A DNA stretch of 64,000 nucleotides from Nitrosomonas sp. Nm84 (GCF_003201565.1 NZ_QJJP01000005.1:1-64000); one strand, 5' to 3'. Positions 47,363 through 57,275 are shown, counted from the first letter of the stretch. The notes: generated by a model from the sequence alone, not told the origin. Made by a program: numbers and translations.

Positions 47363-47554
47363 TTACTTCTTCTTGTCACTGGCTGGCTTTTCTTCCTGTT
47401 CTTTTGTGACTGGATTCTGCAATGTGTACCCCTCTTCCTTCGCTTTATAGCCGCCGTAAGCCCCTGCTCCTCCCGCTGCGAGCAGCCAACAGCCAGATAG
47501 CACCGGAATTATAAGCAAAAGTACCCCCACATGCAGTAATTGACTTATCTTCAT
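47363..47554 (-). CDS. Small glycine-rich lipoprotein
   Basis: The 63-residue product has a lipoprotein signal with lipobox LSGC (Cys at about residue 22), a short Gly/Ala-rich stretch (AAGGAGAYGGYKA) and a charged Lys/Glu tail. A very strong ribosome binding site (AGGAGG) stands 7 bases before the ATG. It is probably anchored in the outer membrane, where similar small Gly-rich lipoproteins occur; no function is known. Confidence 0.7.
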   Translation of the reverse strand: MKISQLLHVGVLLLIIPVLSGCWLLAAGGAGAYGGYKAKEEGYTLQNPVTKEQEEKPASDKKK

Positions 47555-47770
47555 GGCAACCTCCTAAAAGTTAATTTATTTTATAGCAAACATCATGGCA
47601 AACGTATGACGTATCATAATTACAAATATAGTTTTTCATATAAGCTTGATCGTATCAATAGGTATTAATTTTGAATCACTGGATTAATTTACAATTCAGT
47701 ACAAACAAATATTATTTTAGAATCAAACTATGTATGCTACGACAGGGTAATTGCTAAAAGGAGCTGATCG

Positions 47771-47920
47771 ATGAAAGTTGAAGTCACGATCGAATTAGAT
47801 ATAAATCTATATAAAATCAGTGTTGCAGACATAAAAAAATTATTGGAAGAGATGATGGATCCCAAAAAATTCGACGCTTTGGAAGCAATCAGTATAAAAG
47901 ATATAAAAATAGGAAAATAG
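47771..47920 (+). CDS. Small protein of 49 residues, unknown
   Basis: An ATG at 47771 preceded by AAAGGAG opens a frame of 49 codons that ends with TAG at 47918-47920. The product (MKVEVTIELDINLYKIS at its start) is charged, has alternating hydrophobic residues suggesting a beta strand followed by helices, and no signal or membrane segment. The good ribosome binding site is the main support. No family is recognised. Confidence 0.5.
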   Translation: MKVEVTIELDINLYKISVADIKKLLEEMMDPKKFDALEAISIKDIKIGK

Positions 47921-48181
47921 CTTATCTCACACAATTTGAGATCCTATCGGAACTGAATATTCTTCTAAAAAACAGTCAAGCTGTGAAACAATGATTGTAG
48001 ATTCTATGGACGATTGGTTTGAGTGGTTAACATCCGCGAAGATGTCTGTTGTTATGAGGCACGCCCCTATTATTAGCTACCAGCAACCGGGGTAATACTG
48101 CAACAAAGCAACATTGCGGCTGAGCGTTGATGTGTTTTTACAATATGTAACTTTTACGAAATCTTTCTAAAGGGAAAAATA

Positions 48182-48430
48182 ATGGAAAAGCATTTAAAAG
48201 CAGTGGTAGGTAGTATAGGTACCTATCAAGTAATCTTTAAATCAGGTGCTACTGTAATTCTTGAGAACGTTGAGTTAGTACAATACGGTTCCTCTACTGG
48301 AGAACCAAATAGCTGGGTTTTCGAGCGGAATGGCAGGAAAATAAGCTACACCCCCCACTTTAAAGCATCCGCATCAAATGGCGAAAAGCCACTTGACGAT
48401 GTCATCGACGCAATCCTACATCTCAAATAA
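48182..48430 (+). CDS. Small hypothetical protein, 82 residues
   Basis: The protein is predicted mainly beta, with YQVIFKSGATVILENVELVQYG in the first half and a polar Ser/Asn-rich segment after it. AAAGGGA stands 7 bases before the ATG. It has no signal peptide, no membrane segment and no family that I recognise. It converges on uvrB, which ends 12 bases after it. Confidence 0.55.
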   Translation: MEKHLKAVVGSIGTYQVIFKSGATVILENVELVQYGSSTGEPNSWVFERNGRKISYTPHFKASASNGEKPLDDVIDAILHLK

Positions 48431-48441
48431 AGCGTGCTAGC

Positions 48442-50472
48442 TTAGGTCACATCAGTAAAACCAATCAAGAGCTTATTCTTGAGGCTTTTCAGTTCATCCC
48501 GGTATTGCGCTGCTTCTTCAAATTCCAGGTTTTTGGCGGCACTCAGCATTTTCTTTTCAACGCGCTGAATTTCTTTGGCCAATTGCGTTTCGTTCATGAC
48601 GTCATAGCGTGCCTGGACTTGTGCGGCTTTGAGGTTTTGTTGCGCGGATTCATAATTATAGACGCCATCGATCAGATCTTTGATGCGTTTATGGACAGAT
48701 CGCGGTGTAATGTGATTTTGTAGATTATGCTGCATTTGCTTATCGCGTCGGCGCTGTGTTTCATCGATCGCAAAGCGCATTGATTTTGTTATTCTGTCGG
48801 CATAAAGAATTGCGGTGCCATTAATGTGACGCGCGGCCCTGCCTATGGTTTGAATCAGCGATCTTTCCGAGCGCAGAAAACCTTCCTTATCGGCATCCAG
48901 TATGGCGACCAGCGAGACTTCAGGAATATCCAGTCCTTCGCGCAGCAAGTTAATGCCAACCAGCACGTCAAATTGACCGAGACGTAAATCGCGGATGATT
49001 TCAACGCGTTCAACGGTATCGATATCCGAATGCAGATAACGAACTTTGATCTTGTGATCAGAAAAATAATCCGTCAAATCCTCGGCCATGCGTTTAGTCA
49101 GCGTGGTGACCAGCACGCGCTCATTCTTGGCTGTACGTAAATTGACTTCGGACATTAAATCGTCCACCTGGGTTGTCACCGGCCGTACTTCAATGATTGG
49201 ATCGACCAGGCCCGTAGGCCGGACCACCTGCTCCACCACCTGTCCGCTATGTAATTTCTCGTAATCGGCTGGCGTTGCTGATACAAACACCGTTTGCGGC
49301 ATCCTTTTTTCAAATTCTTCGAATCTCAAGGGGCGGTTATCCAAGGCGGATGGCAAGCGAAAGCCATAATTCACCAGATTCTCCTTACGCGCACGATCAC
49401 CTTTATACATCCCACCAACTTGTGGCACGGTAACATGACTTTCATCAATGATCATCAATGCATTTTTCGGCAAATAATCGAGCAGGGTTGGCGGCGGCTC
49501 ACCGGGTTTCTTACCGGAAAGATGACGTGAATAATTTTCAATGCCTTTGCAGAAACCCAATTCATTCAACATCTCCAGGTCGAATCGTGTGCGCTGTTCC
49601 AGGCGCTGCGCTTCAACCAATCGGTGTTCCTGATAGAAGTATTCCAGGCGTTCACGCAACTCAGCCTTGATGGTTTCCATTGCGCGCAACGTAGTACTTC
49701 GCGGTGTGACATAGTGACTGGAAGGATAGACAGTAAAACGCGATAATTTTTGCAGCATACGACCGGTCAGTGGGTCAAATAACGACATGCTGTCGACTTC
49801 ATCATCAAATAATGACACCCGTACCGCTGCTTCAGCGCTTTCAGCAGGAAAGATATCCACCACATCGCCTCTGACGCGAAATACACCGCGTTTGAATTCC
49901 AATTCATTGCGATCGTACTGCATTTCAGTCAGGCGCTTAATAATATCGCGTTGAGAAATTTTCTCACCAGTGCGCAAATGCAAGATCATGCCGTGATAAT
50001 CCACCGGATCGCCAATACCGTATATACACGATACGGAGGCCACTATGATGGCATCGTCGCGCTCCAATAAAGATTTTGTAGCGGATAAACGCATCTGTTC
50101 AATATGTTCGTTGATGCTGGAGTCTTTTTCTATAAACAGATCTCGTGAAGGCACATAGGCCTCAGGTTGATAATAATCATAATAAGAAACAAAATATTCA
50201 ATCGCGTTTTCAGGAAAAAATTCGCGCATTTCAGCATACAACTGCGCCGCCAACGTTTTATTCGGTGCCATTAAAATTGCCGGGCGGCCAAGGCGTGCGA
50301 TCATGTTGGCGATCGTGTAGGTCTTTCCTGAACCAGTCACTCCCAATAAAGTCTGATAGGCAAGGCCATCACTAATACCTTCAACCAATTGTGCAATGGC
50401 TTCCGGTTGATCTCCTGCCGGCTCAAATGTCTGATGTAGTTGATATGGACTATTGGGGAAGGTTACGATCAC
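48442..50472 (-). CDS. uvrB: Excinuclease ABC subunit B
   Basis: The 676-residue helicase-like subunit verifies DNA damage in nucleotide excision repair, with UvrA and UvrC. Seen are Walker [13 protein letters not shown], the beta-hairpin [12 protein letters not shown], helicase motifs MIIDESHVT and [16 protein letters not shown], and the C-terminal UVR motif around [17 protein letters not shown]. The start is GTG at 50472. Length is typical. It is a single gene divergent from the aminotransferase. Confidence 0.96.
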   Translation of the reverse strand: MIVTFPNSPYQLHQTFEPAGDQPEAIAQLVEGISDGLAYQTLLGVTGSGKTYTIANMIARLGRPAILMAPNKTLAAQLYAEMREFFPENAIEYFVSYYDYYQPEAYVPSRDLFIEKDSSINEHIEQMRLSATKSLLERDDAIIVASVSCIYGIGDPVDYHGMILHLRTGEKISQRDIIKRLTEMQYDRNELEFKRGVFRVRGDVVDIFPAESAEAAVRVSLFDDEVDSMSLFDPLTGRMLQKLSRFTVYPSSHYVTPRSTTLRAMETIKAELRERLEYFYQEHRLVEAQRLEQRTRFDLEMLNELGFCKGIENYSRHLSGKKPGEPPPTLLDYLPKNALMIIDESHVTVPQVGGMYKGDRARKENLVNYGFRLPSALDNRPLRFEEFEKRMPQTVFVSATPADYEKLHSGQVVEQVVRPTGLVDPIIEVRPVTTQVDDLMSEVNLRTAKNERVLVTTLTKRMAEDLTDYFSDHKIKVRYLHSDIDTVERVEIIRDLRLGQFDVLVGINLLREGLDIPEVSLVAILDADKEGFLRSERSLIQTIGRAARHINGTAILYADRITKSMRFAIDETQRRRDKQMQHNLQNHITPRSVHKRIKDLIDGVYNYESAQQNLKAAQVQARYDVMNETQLAKEIQRVEKKMLSAAKNLEFEEAAQYRDELKSLKNKLLIGFTDVT

Positions 50473-50550
50473 GAGTATAATTCCATTATTGAATTGCTTC
50501 TTCGTGTCATTCTAACATGCTGATCACCCTATTTTAGTGCGAGGATTTTT

Positions 50551-51744
50551 GTGAAACTTTCTAACCGCGTTCAAACCATTAAACCATCCCCTACCCTTGC
50601 TGTAACCGCTCGTGCCGCGAAACTAAAAGCCGAAGGTAAAGATATCATTGGATTGGGAGCAGGCGAGCCTGATTTTGATACACCTCAGCACATTAAAGAT
50701 GCTGCCATAACTGCGATCAATAAAGGATTGACCAAATATACCGCCGTCGGCGGGACACCCGGCTTAAAAAATGCCATTGTGGCGAAATTCAAACGTGAAA
50801 ATAATTTTGATTTTGAAGCCAGGCAAATTCTAGTTTCGTGTGGTGGTAAACAGAGTTTCTTTAATTTAGTCTTATCAGTGATCGATCCAGGCGATGAAGT
50901 CATTATTCCAGCGCCTTATTGGGTTTCTTATCCTGATATCGTCTTAATCGCTGAGGGCAAACCGGTTTTTATTAATACCGGCATCGAACAGCATTTCAAA
51001 ATTTCGGCAAAGCAACTGGAAGCAGCGATTACCCCAAAAACCAAAATGTTTGTCATCAACAGCCCCAGCAATCCATCCGGTGCTGTCTATACCATGGATG
51101 AACTCAAAGCGCTGGGTGAAGTTTTACGCAAACATCCACAAATTCTGATCGCTACCGATGACATGTATGAACATATTCTTCTATCGGATCAAATATTTAC
51201 TAATATTGTCAATGCCTGCCCGGATTTGTTTCCGCAAACTGTCGTCCTGAACGGCGTATCCAAAGCTTACTCAATGACCGGATGGCGCATCGGTTATTGT
51301 GGCGGACCTGCGCACATTATCACTGCAATGGAAAACATTCAGTCGCAAAGTACATCAAATCCCAGCTCCATCTCCCAAGCAGCCGCAGAAGCGGCACTCA
51401 ATGGTGACCAATCTTGTATTAACCCGATGGTATCTGCGTTTAAAGAACGCAATGTTTTTGTGACTGAACAATTGAATCAGATAAGCGGTGTTCGTTGCCT
51501 ATCTTCTGATGGTGCGTTTTATGCGTTTGCGGATGTCCGCCAAGCGATGGATGATCTTTATAAAAGAAAATTAATTAGCACACAGAACGATATCGCGTTT
51601 AGCGAATATCTCCTGGAGAATGCCGGTGTCGCCGTTGTCCCAGGCTCCGCATTCGGGTGTGAAGGATATATGCGTTTATCCTTCGCTACTTCACTAGAAA
51701 ACCTAAAGCAGGCATTAAGCCGTATTAAAAACCTACTTAAATAA
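50551..51744 (+). CDS. aspC: Aspartate-type aminotransferase (PLP fold type I)
   Basis: The 397-residue enzyme belongs to the subgroup I-gamma aspartate/prephenate aminotransferases: GLGAGEPDFDTPQHI at the start, NSPSNPSGAVY, the PLP lysine in GVSKAYSMTGWRIGYCGG and a C-terminal MRLSFATSLE segment. It exchanges amino groups between aspartate or glutamate and oxo acids. The start codon is GTG at 50551 with CGAGGA upstream. Exact substrate is not determined by sequence. Confidence 0.9.
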   Translation: MKLSNRVQTIKPSPTLAVTARAAKLKAEGKDIIGLGAGEPDFDTPQHIKDAAITAINKGLTKYTAVGGTPGLKNAIVAKFKRENNFDFEARQILVSCGGKQSFFNLVLSVIDPGDEVIIPAPYWVSYPDIVLIAEGKPVFINTGIEQHFKISAKQLEAAITPKTKMFVINSPSNPSGAVYTMDELKALGEVLRKHPQILIATDDMYEHILLSDQIFTNIVNACPDLFPQTVVLNGVSKAYSMTGWRIGYCGGPAHIITAMENIQSQSTSNPSSISQAAAEAALNGDQSCINPMVSAFKERNVFVTEQLNQISGVRCLSSDGAFYAFADVRQAMDDLYKRKLISTQNDIAFSEYLLENAGVAVVPGSAFGCEGYMRLSFATSLENLKQALSRIKNLLK

Positions 51745-51764
51745 TCACTTAATTCCCGGGGCTA

Positions 51765-52298
51765 CTAATGAAAGGCTACAGCAGCTTTCTTGGTTTTCCC
51801 GGCTCGCGAAGGTATATTGCATAGACCGCACACATGATTAGAATGAATCTCTAAAGAGTGCACAACAAACTGGCCATGACAGCTGACACATGGCGCTATA
51901 CACAATACACCGCTATCGACGAAACGTATCAAAGTCCATGCCCGGGTCAGGCTTAAGACTTTTTCCTGCTGGTTTACTTTGATATGTTCCATATATAGAC
52001 GATAGCTTTTAATCAATGCATCAATACCACCGATGCCGGCATTCGTTGTAACATAATGATATATGTTAATAAACAACGAAGAATGCATATTGGGCTGCCA
52101 GCTCATGAACCAATCTTCCGAGTAAGGCAACATGCCTTTAGGGGGAGATACTCCCCTGATTTCTTTATACAACTTAACAAGTCGCTCGCGACTCAGATCA
52201 GTATTCATTTCCAGAACCTGCAATCGCGCACCCAATGTGATGAGCTCGGTTGCGAGTTGAATTTGCTTGGCTTCGGTTAGAATGCTTTTATTGCGCAT
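51765..52298 (-). CDS. flhC: Flagellar master regulator subunit FlhC
   Basis: The 177-residue protein has the FlhC features: helical DNA-binding part (KQIQLATELITLGARLQVLE), SPPKGMLPYSEDWFMSW and the zinc-binding cysteines in CIAPCVSCHGQFV and CGLCNIP. FlhC acts as a hexamer with FlhD (FlhD4C2) to switch on flagellar class 2 genes. It is complete with GAGGGG before the ATG, but the flhD gene that should precede it is cut by IS66, so this operon has lost its promoter and its partner. Confidence 0.9.
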   Translation of the reverse strand: MRNKSILTEAKQIQLATELITLGARLQVLEMNTDLSRERLVKLYKEIRGVSPPKGMLPYSEDWFMSWQPNMHSSLFINIYHYVTTNAGIGGIDALIKSYRLYMEHIKVNQQEKVLSLTRAWTLIRFVDSGVLCIAPCVSCHGQFVVHSLEIHSNHVCGLCNIPSRAGKTKKAAVAFH

Positions 52299-52323
52299 TA
52301 TAGACCCCTCATTTGGATATCAA

Positions 52324-52371
52324 TTATGCTATCGCTTCTGCTGGTTTTCCAGCCATTAAAATAGCTGCATG
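52324..52371 (-). pseudogene. flhD: flhD remnant: last 15 codons, truncated by IS66
   Basis: Immediately before flhC on the minus strand, the frame HAAILMAGKPAEAIA-stop is open up to the IS66 left end at 52372. It matches the usual C-terminal helix of beta-proteobacterial FlhD, and the 25-base gap to flhC is normal for flhDC. The rest of flhD is not found on the other side of the IS or elsewhere in the window. Confidence 0.75.
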
Positions 52372-52447
52372 GTAAGCGTCCAACGCCACCATCTAACAAT
52401 TTTTAATGCGCTCAATTATCCTCAAACATTTTTTGAGAGGATAACCA

Positions 52448-52744
52448 ATGGCATTACCGACAGATCCGCAAAAACATATAGAGACCTGGCAGTCGAGTGG
52501 TTTATCGCAGGTAGCGTATTGTCGTCAGCACAAGCTGAATTCCAAAACATTCGCGAACTGGTTGCGGGTTTATCGTTCTCAACCAGTTGCTGCAGTTGCG
52601 TCGACTTTGATTCCGGTTGAGATCAAGTTGGAGCCTTCGTCATCCGGGTCACTGTGTTTACGCTGTCCGCAAGGTCATACGCTAGAACTACCAGCAGAGA
52701 TATCACCCCAATGGCTGGGGAAATTGCTGAAATGCCTGGATTGA
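52448..52744 (+). CDS. tnpA: IS66 accessory protein TnpA
   Basis: The 98-residue protein has a helix-turn-helix with IETWQSSGLSQVAYCRQH and NSKTFANWLRVYR, typical of IS66 TnpA/IS3-type orfA-like accessory proteins, then a beta C-terminal part. It is required with TnpB and TnpC for IS66 transposition. Its end overlaps the tnpB start by 13 bases. Confidence 0.9.
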   Translation: MALPTDPQKHIETWQSSGLSQVAYCRQHKLNSKTFANWLRVYRSQPVAAVASTLIPVEIKLEPSSSGSLCLRCPQGHTLELPAEISPQWLGKLLKCLD

Positions 52745-53082
52745 TTGCTAATCCGGGTAACATCTGGCTGGCAGTAGAGCCGGTTGATATGCGCCGTGGT
52801 ATTGATGGTTTGTCGATGCTGGTACAGCAGTCTTTGGAGCATGCGCCTTGCGCAGGTTCAGCTTTTGTGTTTTGCAATCGTGCCGGAAATCGCATCAAGG
52901 TGTTGCTGTGGGACGGCACCGGCGTGTGGTTGTGCCAGCGCCGTTTGCATGAGGGTAAATTTGTTTGGCCAAAGTCAGATGAACGCTGTTTTACGTTGAC
53001 GCAAGCACAGTGGAATTGGCTAATAGCCGGTGTCAATTGGCAGCGATTATCGGCGTTTCCACCGGCACATTTAAAGGCTTAA
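52732..53082 (+). CDS. tnpB: IS66 accessory protein TnpB (Orf2)
   Basis: The 116-residue protein carries the Orf2 hallmarks VEPVDMRRGIDGLSMLV, AFVFCNRAGNRIKVLLWDG and GVWLCQRRLHEGKF. The ATG at 52732 is chosen by family start and its overlap with tnpA; the frame is open further upstream. It is essential for IS66 transposition, but its exact job is not known. Confidence 0.92.
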   Translation: MPGLIANPGNIWLAVEPVDMRRGIDGLSMLVQQSLEHAPCAGSAFVFCNRAGNRIKVLLWDGTGVWLCQRRLHEGKFVWPKSDERCFTLTQAQWNWLIAGVNWQRLSAFPPAHLKA

Positions 53083-53144
53083 CAAAACATCTATAAGCCT
53101 CTATTAATAAGCGTTTCAGTGTGTTTTGTGGTAGAATTGGCACC

Positions 53145-54710
53145 ATGAAAACGCTTGCACAATTAGATCATTTGAATCTTGATGCAGATACTAGAATGCA
53201 GGTTCAAATGCTGATTGAGCAATCGCAAAAAGAAATTCATTCTCAGCAGCTCAAAATCCAAGCGCTGACCATGGAGTTGGCCTATTTGCGCCGGAACCTT
53301 TTTGGCAAAAAGAGCGAGTCATTATCTGCACACCCCGATTTGTTCGAGGAAACTTTACAAACTGATCTGGCAGCGGTACATGCCGAAATCGAACAGCTCG
53401 ACCCATCAGCAAAAGCCGATTCGGCTAAATCAACACGTTCCCGCGCTGGCCGCCAACCATTGCCAGAACACCTGCCACGTATTGAACACCGTCACGAACC
53501 AGAATCCTGCCAATGCAGTCAATGTGGTCAGAATCTGGTTAAGATCGGTGAAGATATTAGCGAGCAGTTGGATGTGGAGCCAGCAAAGTTCTTCGTTCAC
53601 CGTCACATCCGTCCACAATATGCATGCAAGACCTGTGAAATCGTTACTGCCGCGCCTATTCCGTTAGCCATTATTGATGGCGGTATGGCCGCACCCGGCC
53701 TGCTGAGTTGGGTGCTGACCAGTAAATACCTGAATCACCTACCACTCTATCGCTTAGAACAGATTGCCGCACGGGAACAAGTCACGCTTTCACGCTCAAC
53801 AATGGCGGAATGGGTCGGTCGTAGCGGCGTTGCACTCCAACCTTTGGTGGATCGGCTGACCTGGCATCTGTTGCAAGGCAACACGCTGCATGCCGATGAA
53901 ACGCCAGTAGCGCAACTTGATCCTGGCAAAGGCAAGACGCGCAAGGCCTACTTGTGGGCCTATCGCAGCAACGACTTGGAACCTGGGCCGCGCATTATCA
54001 TCTTCGACTATCAAGCCGGTCGTAGTGGCCGGCATGCGCAAAGCTTTCTGGAAAACTGGCATGGTCATTTGCTGGTCGACGACTATGGCGGCTACAAAGC
54101 CCTGTTCGCCGAAAAACAGACGGAGTCCTGCACTGAACTGGCTTGTTGGGCGCATGCACGCCGTAAATTCTTCGATCTGCACCAGGCTAATAGCAGCCTG
54201 ATGGCGTTGGAAGCGTTGCAGCGTATCGGCAACTTATATACTATTGAAGTAGAAGGTAAAGATCTGACCATCGCAGAACGTCAACAACTACGGGAAGAAA
54301 AAAGCCTGCCCGAGTTGGAGGCATTACACGATTGGCTGGTGCAAACCCGCGCTCAAACAGCAAATGGGGGTGGTTCCGCCAAAGCCTTGGATTACACACT
54401 GAAACGTTGGGGCAGCCTGATCCGCTATGCACAAACCGGCCACCTGCCAATTGACAACAATCCCGTAGAAAATGTCATTAGACCTATCGCGATTGGAAAA
54501 AAGAATTGGTTATTTACCGGTTCAGAGCGTGCAGGCCAACGTGCAGCAGCTATTCAAACTCTATTTGGAACTGCTCAACTCAACGGTCTGAACTCATCTG
54601 ATTGGCTCAAAGATACGCTCATAAAATTACCCACGTGGCCTAACAGTCGAATTGACGAGTTGCTACCGTTACCACCTGAATTTATTGAAATGCTGAGAAA
54701 AAATAATTGA
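53145..54710 (+). CDS. tnpC: IS66 transposase TnpC
   Basis: The 521-residue DDE transposase has an N-terminal coiled coil (about residues 20-50), the YLRRNLFGKKSE segment, a zinc finger (CQCSQCG and CKTCE), and the catalytic residues in HADETPVAQ, LLVDDYGGYK and PIDNNPVENVIRPIAIGKKNW. It appears intact. The ATG at 53145 lies 62 bases after tnpB; a frame extension upstream to 53121 is unlikely. It ends 24 bases before the right end of the element. Confidence 0.93.
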   Translation: MKTLAQLDHLNLDADTRMQVQMLIEQSQKEIHSQQLKIQALTMELAYLRRNLFGKKSESLSAHPDLFEETLQTDLAAVHAEIEQLDPSAKADSAKSTRSRAGRQPLPEHLPRIEHRHEPESCQCSQCGQNLVKIGEDISEQLDVEPAKFFVHRHIRPQYACKTCEIVTAAPIPLAIIDGGMAAPGLLSWVLTSKYLNHLPLYRLEQIAAREQVTLSRSTMAEWVGRSGVALQPLVDRLTWHLLQGNTLHADETPVAQLDPGKGKTRKAYLWAYRSNDLEPGPRIIIFDYQAGRSGRHAQSFLENWHGHLLVDDYGGYKALFAEKQTESCTELACWAHARRKFFDLHQANSSLMALEALQRIGNLYTIEVEGKDLTIAERQQLREEKSLPELEALHDWLVQTRAQTANGGGSAKALDYTLKRWGSLIRYAQTGHLPIDNNPVENVIRPIAIGKKNWLFTGSERAGQRAAAIQTLFGTAQLNGLNSSDWLKDTLIKLPTWPNSRIDELLPLPPEFIEMLRKNN

Positions 54711-54813
54711 TAGATGGTGGCGCTGGACGCTTACGTTTAAATCTCTCTGTCAATCAGTCTATGAAGTAAACTATCTTTAAATAAAGTACTAATAACAAGT
54801 TTGATTTTCTGTG

Positions 54814-55806
54814 CTACTCGACGATTCCGAAGCTACCACAGCTAGTTTGTCCGAGTACCGTTAAAACAGTAGATGGGCCACCAACAATAGTGCCAAGACA
54901 AGGTCCGCAAAACGCGAGGTCACTTAGAAGAAAACCAAGGCCGGTGTCGTGCTGCATCCAGTTTTCCCCGGCGTCGCTGGTTGCGATCAACATACCATCA
55001 GAGCCGACTGCCCAGGCGCGCTTTTCATCAATGGCGGCGACGCGCAGCAGATCTACATTGGGTATTCCAGAAGTCTGAAAGGCCCAGGTTTGTCCACCGT
55101 CTGTGGTATGCACGATCGCACCTGATCGGCCAACTGCCCAGCCGTGCCGCTCATTTGGCGTCTTAGCAAAATCAACGCCATAAAGTGGATCCGTCGTTGG
55201 CGAAGGCAATACTTGCGGAATGCTCCAACTTGTTGTGCCGATTTCTGCGCGGATAATTAGTCCGATGATTCCTGTCGTTCCCTGACCTACGGCGACAACG
55301 TGTGGGACATCGTCCATAATGTTGAAGGTAACATCGGCCATCAAAGTCGCAGACTCCGGCAACACAATCTGAGAGCTCCAAGTATCGCCACTATCGTTTG
55401 TGGTTAATACTAACGCCCTTTGAATGCCTTCCGTAGTGGTTCCGACCGCGTAACCGGTTTGGTCCTTGAACCCGACACCAAGCAGCATAAAGTTTGTCGG
55501 GTCGGGAAAGGATGAAATGGTACTAGGCGAGGACCATGTGGCACCTTTGTCATCCGATATAAGAATCGTACCCTCGTCCCCGACGGCAACCATACGGTTT
55601 GCTTCAGCGAAGGCGACATCGCGAAAATGTCCTTTAAACCCGGAGGGTTGGAAAGTCCATGAAACTCCCCCGTCGCTGGTTGTCATCACGGCGCCGTCTC
55701 TTCCAACCGCTACTCCGTCGCAGCAGTTGGCAAACGCAACTCCGGATAATCCCTCAGACAATCCTGCTTGAATCCCTAAGTCTTGAGTAACAAGTTTAAC
55801 TGCCAT
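54814..55806 (-). CDS. Ycf48/BNR-repeat beta-propeller protein
   Basis: The 330-residue protein consists of about seven repeats with the pattern AVGxxGxIxxTxDGGxxW, for example GVAVGRDGAVMTTSDGGVSW, MVAVGDEGTILISDDKGATW and GWAVGRSGAIVHTTDGGQTW. This is the Ycf48/photosystem-II-stability-factor or sialidase-like propeller. No signal peptide is present, which is odd because most relatives are exported. A small CCDG and a CGPC motif are visible. Its function is unknown; it lies in accessory DNA between IS66 and the conjugative module. Confidence 0.7.
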   Translation of the reverse strand: MAVKLVTQDLGIQAGLSEGLSGVAFANCCDGVAVGRDGAVMTTSDGGVSWTFQPSGFKGHFRDVAFAEANRMVAVGDEGTILISDDKGATWSSPSTISSFPDPTNFMLLGVGFKDQTGYAVGTTTEGIQRALVLTTNDSGDTWSSQIVLPESATLMADVTFNIMDDVPHVVAVGQGTTGIIGLIIRAEIGTTSWSIPQVLPSPTTDPLYGVDFAKTPNERHGWAVGRSGAIVHTTDGGQTWAFQTSGIPNVDLLRVAAIDEKRAWAVGSDGMLIATSDAGENWMQHDTGLGFLLSDLAFCGPCLGTIVGGPSTVLTVLGQTSCGSFGIVE

Positions 55807-56147
55807 GATGACTCCCCCTTAATGTATGAGAAAAATAAATTCTTTTTTTCAAATTCTGACGCCAGGTTTTCTACCTCGGACAGAATAAAGGCATTTGATC
55901 TAGAACATTAAAATATTGTAGTAAGCCCCTATCGGTTTTACGTGTAATTATGATCTTCTATTCATAACATATATTTTTTGACGAAAATACTCAGCACCCT
56001 TTTTTCCTCCTCCTTATTATTTGATAATCACTATTCAGTGTTAAATAACACTTTTAAAAAGCTTTTTAATATTTCTTTATAAATATCTTATCAGCAACAG
56101 CGTTACAGATTAGTTACAGATAAGAAATATTGGTAGACCTCAAAAAA
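55807..56147. other. AT-rich intergenic region
   Basis: These 341 bases hold the promoter of the propeller protein and the end of the lipase-type gene. An AAAAAGCTTTTT palindrome stands at about 56056-56067. No gene or convincing terminator is seen. Confidence 0.35.
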
Positions 56148-57275
56148 TTATTGCGGACATCTGTCCTGTTGATCGGTTGTCACCTTAACCCCGCAGCTAT
56201 CTCTTAATGCATTTTCAAAAGCAACCGTGCATGTCTCGCCTGAATCACCATAATTGCCTTTTCCTGCATACCAAGGTTGAGTATATTCATGGGAATCATT
56301 TGTTTTTTCTTTATCTAATAAATCTAACAAATAAAACGTAAGTCCCTGCATAGAATGAGATGCCTTATTGGGAAAACGCACTTCCTGAATATGTCGTTCC
56401 GGATTAAAGAACATCTTATGAAAGATGCGAAGATTCGCCAGAATCTCATAGGCGTCATATACTCGATATATCCTGGCCTCCCCTTTTAACTCTGATGAAT
56501 CGCACTCGCATGCGGAAACCTGATTCTTTGGTGACTGCTCGCGAAAACCTGTCGCGGAGCTGGGATCGAATGCGATAGCTTGAAGTATGTTCTTGGGATG
56601 TGAATAAAGGGCCTGCTGAGCCAGTCCACCACCCAGTGAGTGTCCTGTTGAATAGAACTGAACTGGCTTATCCGATTTGCTGAAATGATTGATAATTTCC
56701 TGCGTATTTTTACTTGCAGATGAATATTGGTTTCCCATTGGCAAATGTCGCACCAACCAATAAAGATTTCCGTAAAGCCAGTCCTTAACTCCCCAGGTTC
56801 CCCGGAATGCAATTACTACTTGCATCAAATCATCCGACTCCTTGGTATATACCCTATAAAATAGACCGGTATCATCTTCACAAGCCGGGATCCATTCGAC
56901 TTCATTATTTTCTTGCCAACCTCTGGTATGAAGAAGTTCTTCTAATTGCTTCCTTTCGCCAACAGCGACCTTTGGAGTCTCATTGCCACAATTCTTGTCT
57001 TCTGCATATGCCAGGGTGGACATTGCAGCGAATGGAAGAAATCGATCTGCAGCTGCAGATCTATCTTCAAGCACCATTCTGAAGTGTGAGGAACGTATAC
57101 GAGCTTCATTTTCTCCAAGAACCTGTCCACCGCAGTCCTCAAGTGCAAAGTGAGTGCACGCTTGGAGCAGCATGAGAAGTATTACTAAAATTGAAGTTTG
57201 CCATGCGCTCCCAATCTCTGGATTAGTGGGGGAAGGCTTTCGATTTGAAAGATTGTTGGCCACGATCTTCTCCAA
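56148..57275 (-). CDS. Lipase-type (class 3) lipoprotein
   Basis: The 375-residue protein has a lipoprotein signal (VILLMLLQAC, lipid-attached Cys at about residue 40) and a lipase class 3-type alpha/beta hydrolase domain. The nucleophile elbow is GHSLGGGLAQQAL and VIAFRGT gives the oxyanion segment; a DPSSA segment and SHSM offer possible Asp and His. It would cleave esters of lipids at the cell envelope. The N-terminal part before the signal (about 28 residues) is long, so a later start may be used. It lies at the left side of the conjugative module and may be cargo. Confidence 0.75.
   Translation of the reverse strand: MEKIVANNLSNRKPSPTNPEIGSAWQTSILVILLMLLQACTHFALEDCGGQVLGENEARIRSSHFRMVLEDRSAAADRFLPFAAMSTLAYAEDKNCGNETPKVAVGERKQLEELLHTRGWQENNEVEWIPACEDDTGLFYRVYTKESDDLMQVVIAFRGTWGVKDWLYGNLYWLVRHLPMGNQYSSASKNTQEIINHFSKSDKPVQFYSTGHSLGGGLAQQALYSHPKNILQAIAFDPSSATGFREQSPKNQVSACECDSSELKGEARIYRVYDAYEILANLRIFHKMFFNPERHIQEVRFPNKASHSMQGLTFYLLDLLDKEKTNDSHEYTQPWYAGKGNYGDSGETCTVAFENALRDSCGVKVTTDQQDRCPQ

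Larger units (their letters stand above)
52372..54734 (+). mobile_element. Complete IS66-family element
   Basis: The 2,363-bp element is bounded by 23-base inverted repeats with one mismatch (left starts GTAAGCGTCCAACGCCACCA, right occupies 54712-54734) and carries tnpA, tnpB and tnpC intact. IS66 elements make 8-bp target duplications; here the flanks are GCTGCATG on the left and GTTTAAAT on the right, so none is present. This shows that the DNA on the two sides was not contiguous at insertion. Confidence 0.95.

Noticed and set aside
47737-47934. A 65-codon minus-strand frame
   Set aside because: The opposite strand has a 49-codon frame with a good ribosome binding site in the same place; the minus frame has none and looks like its shadow.
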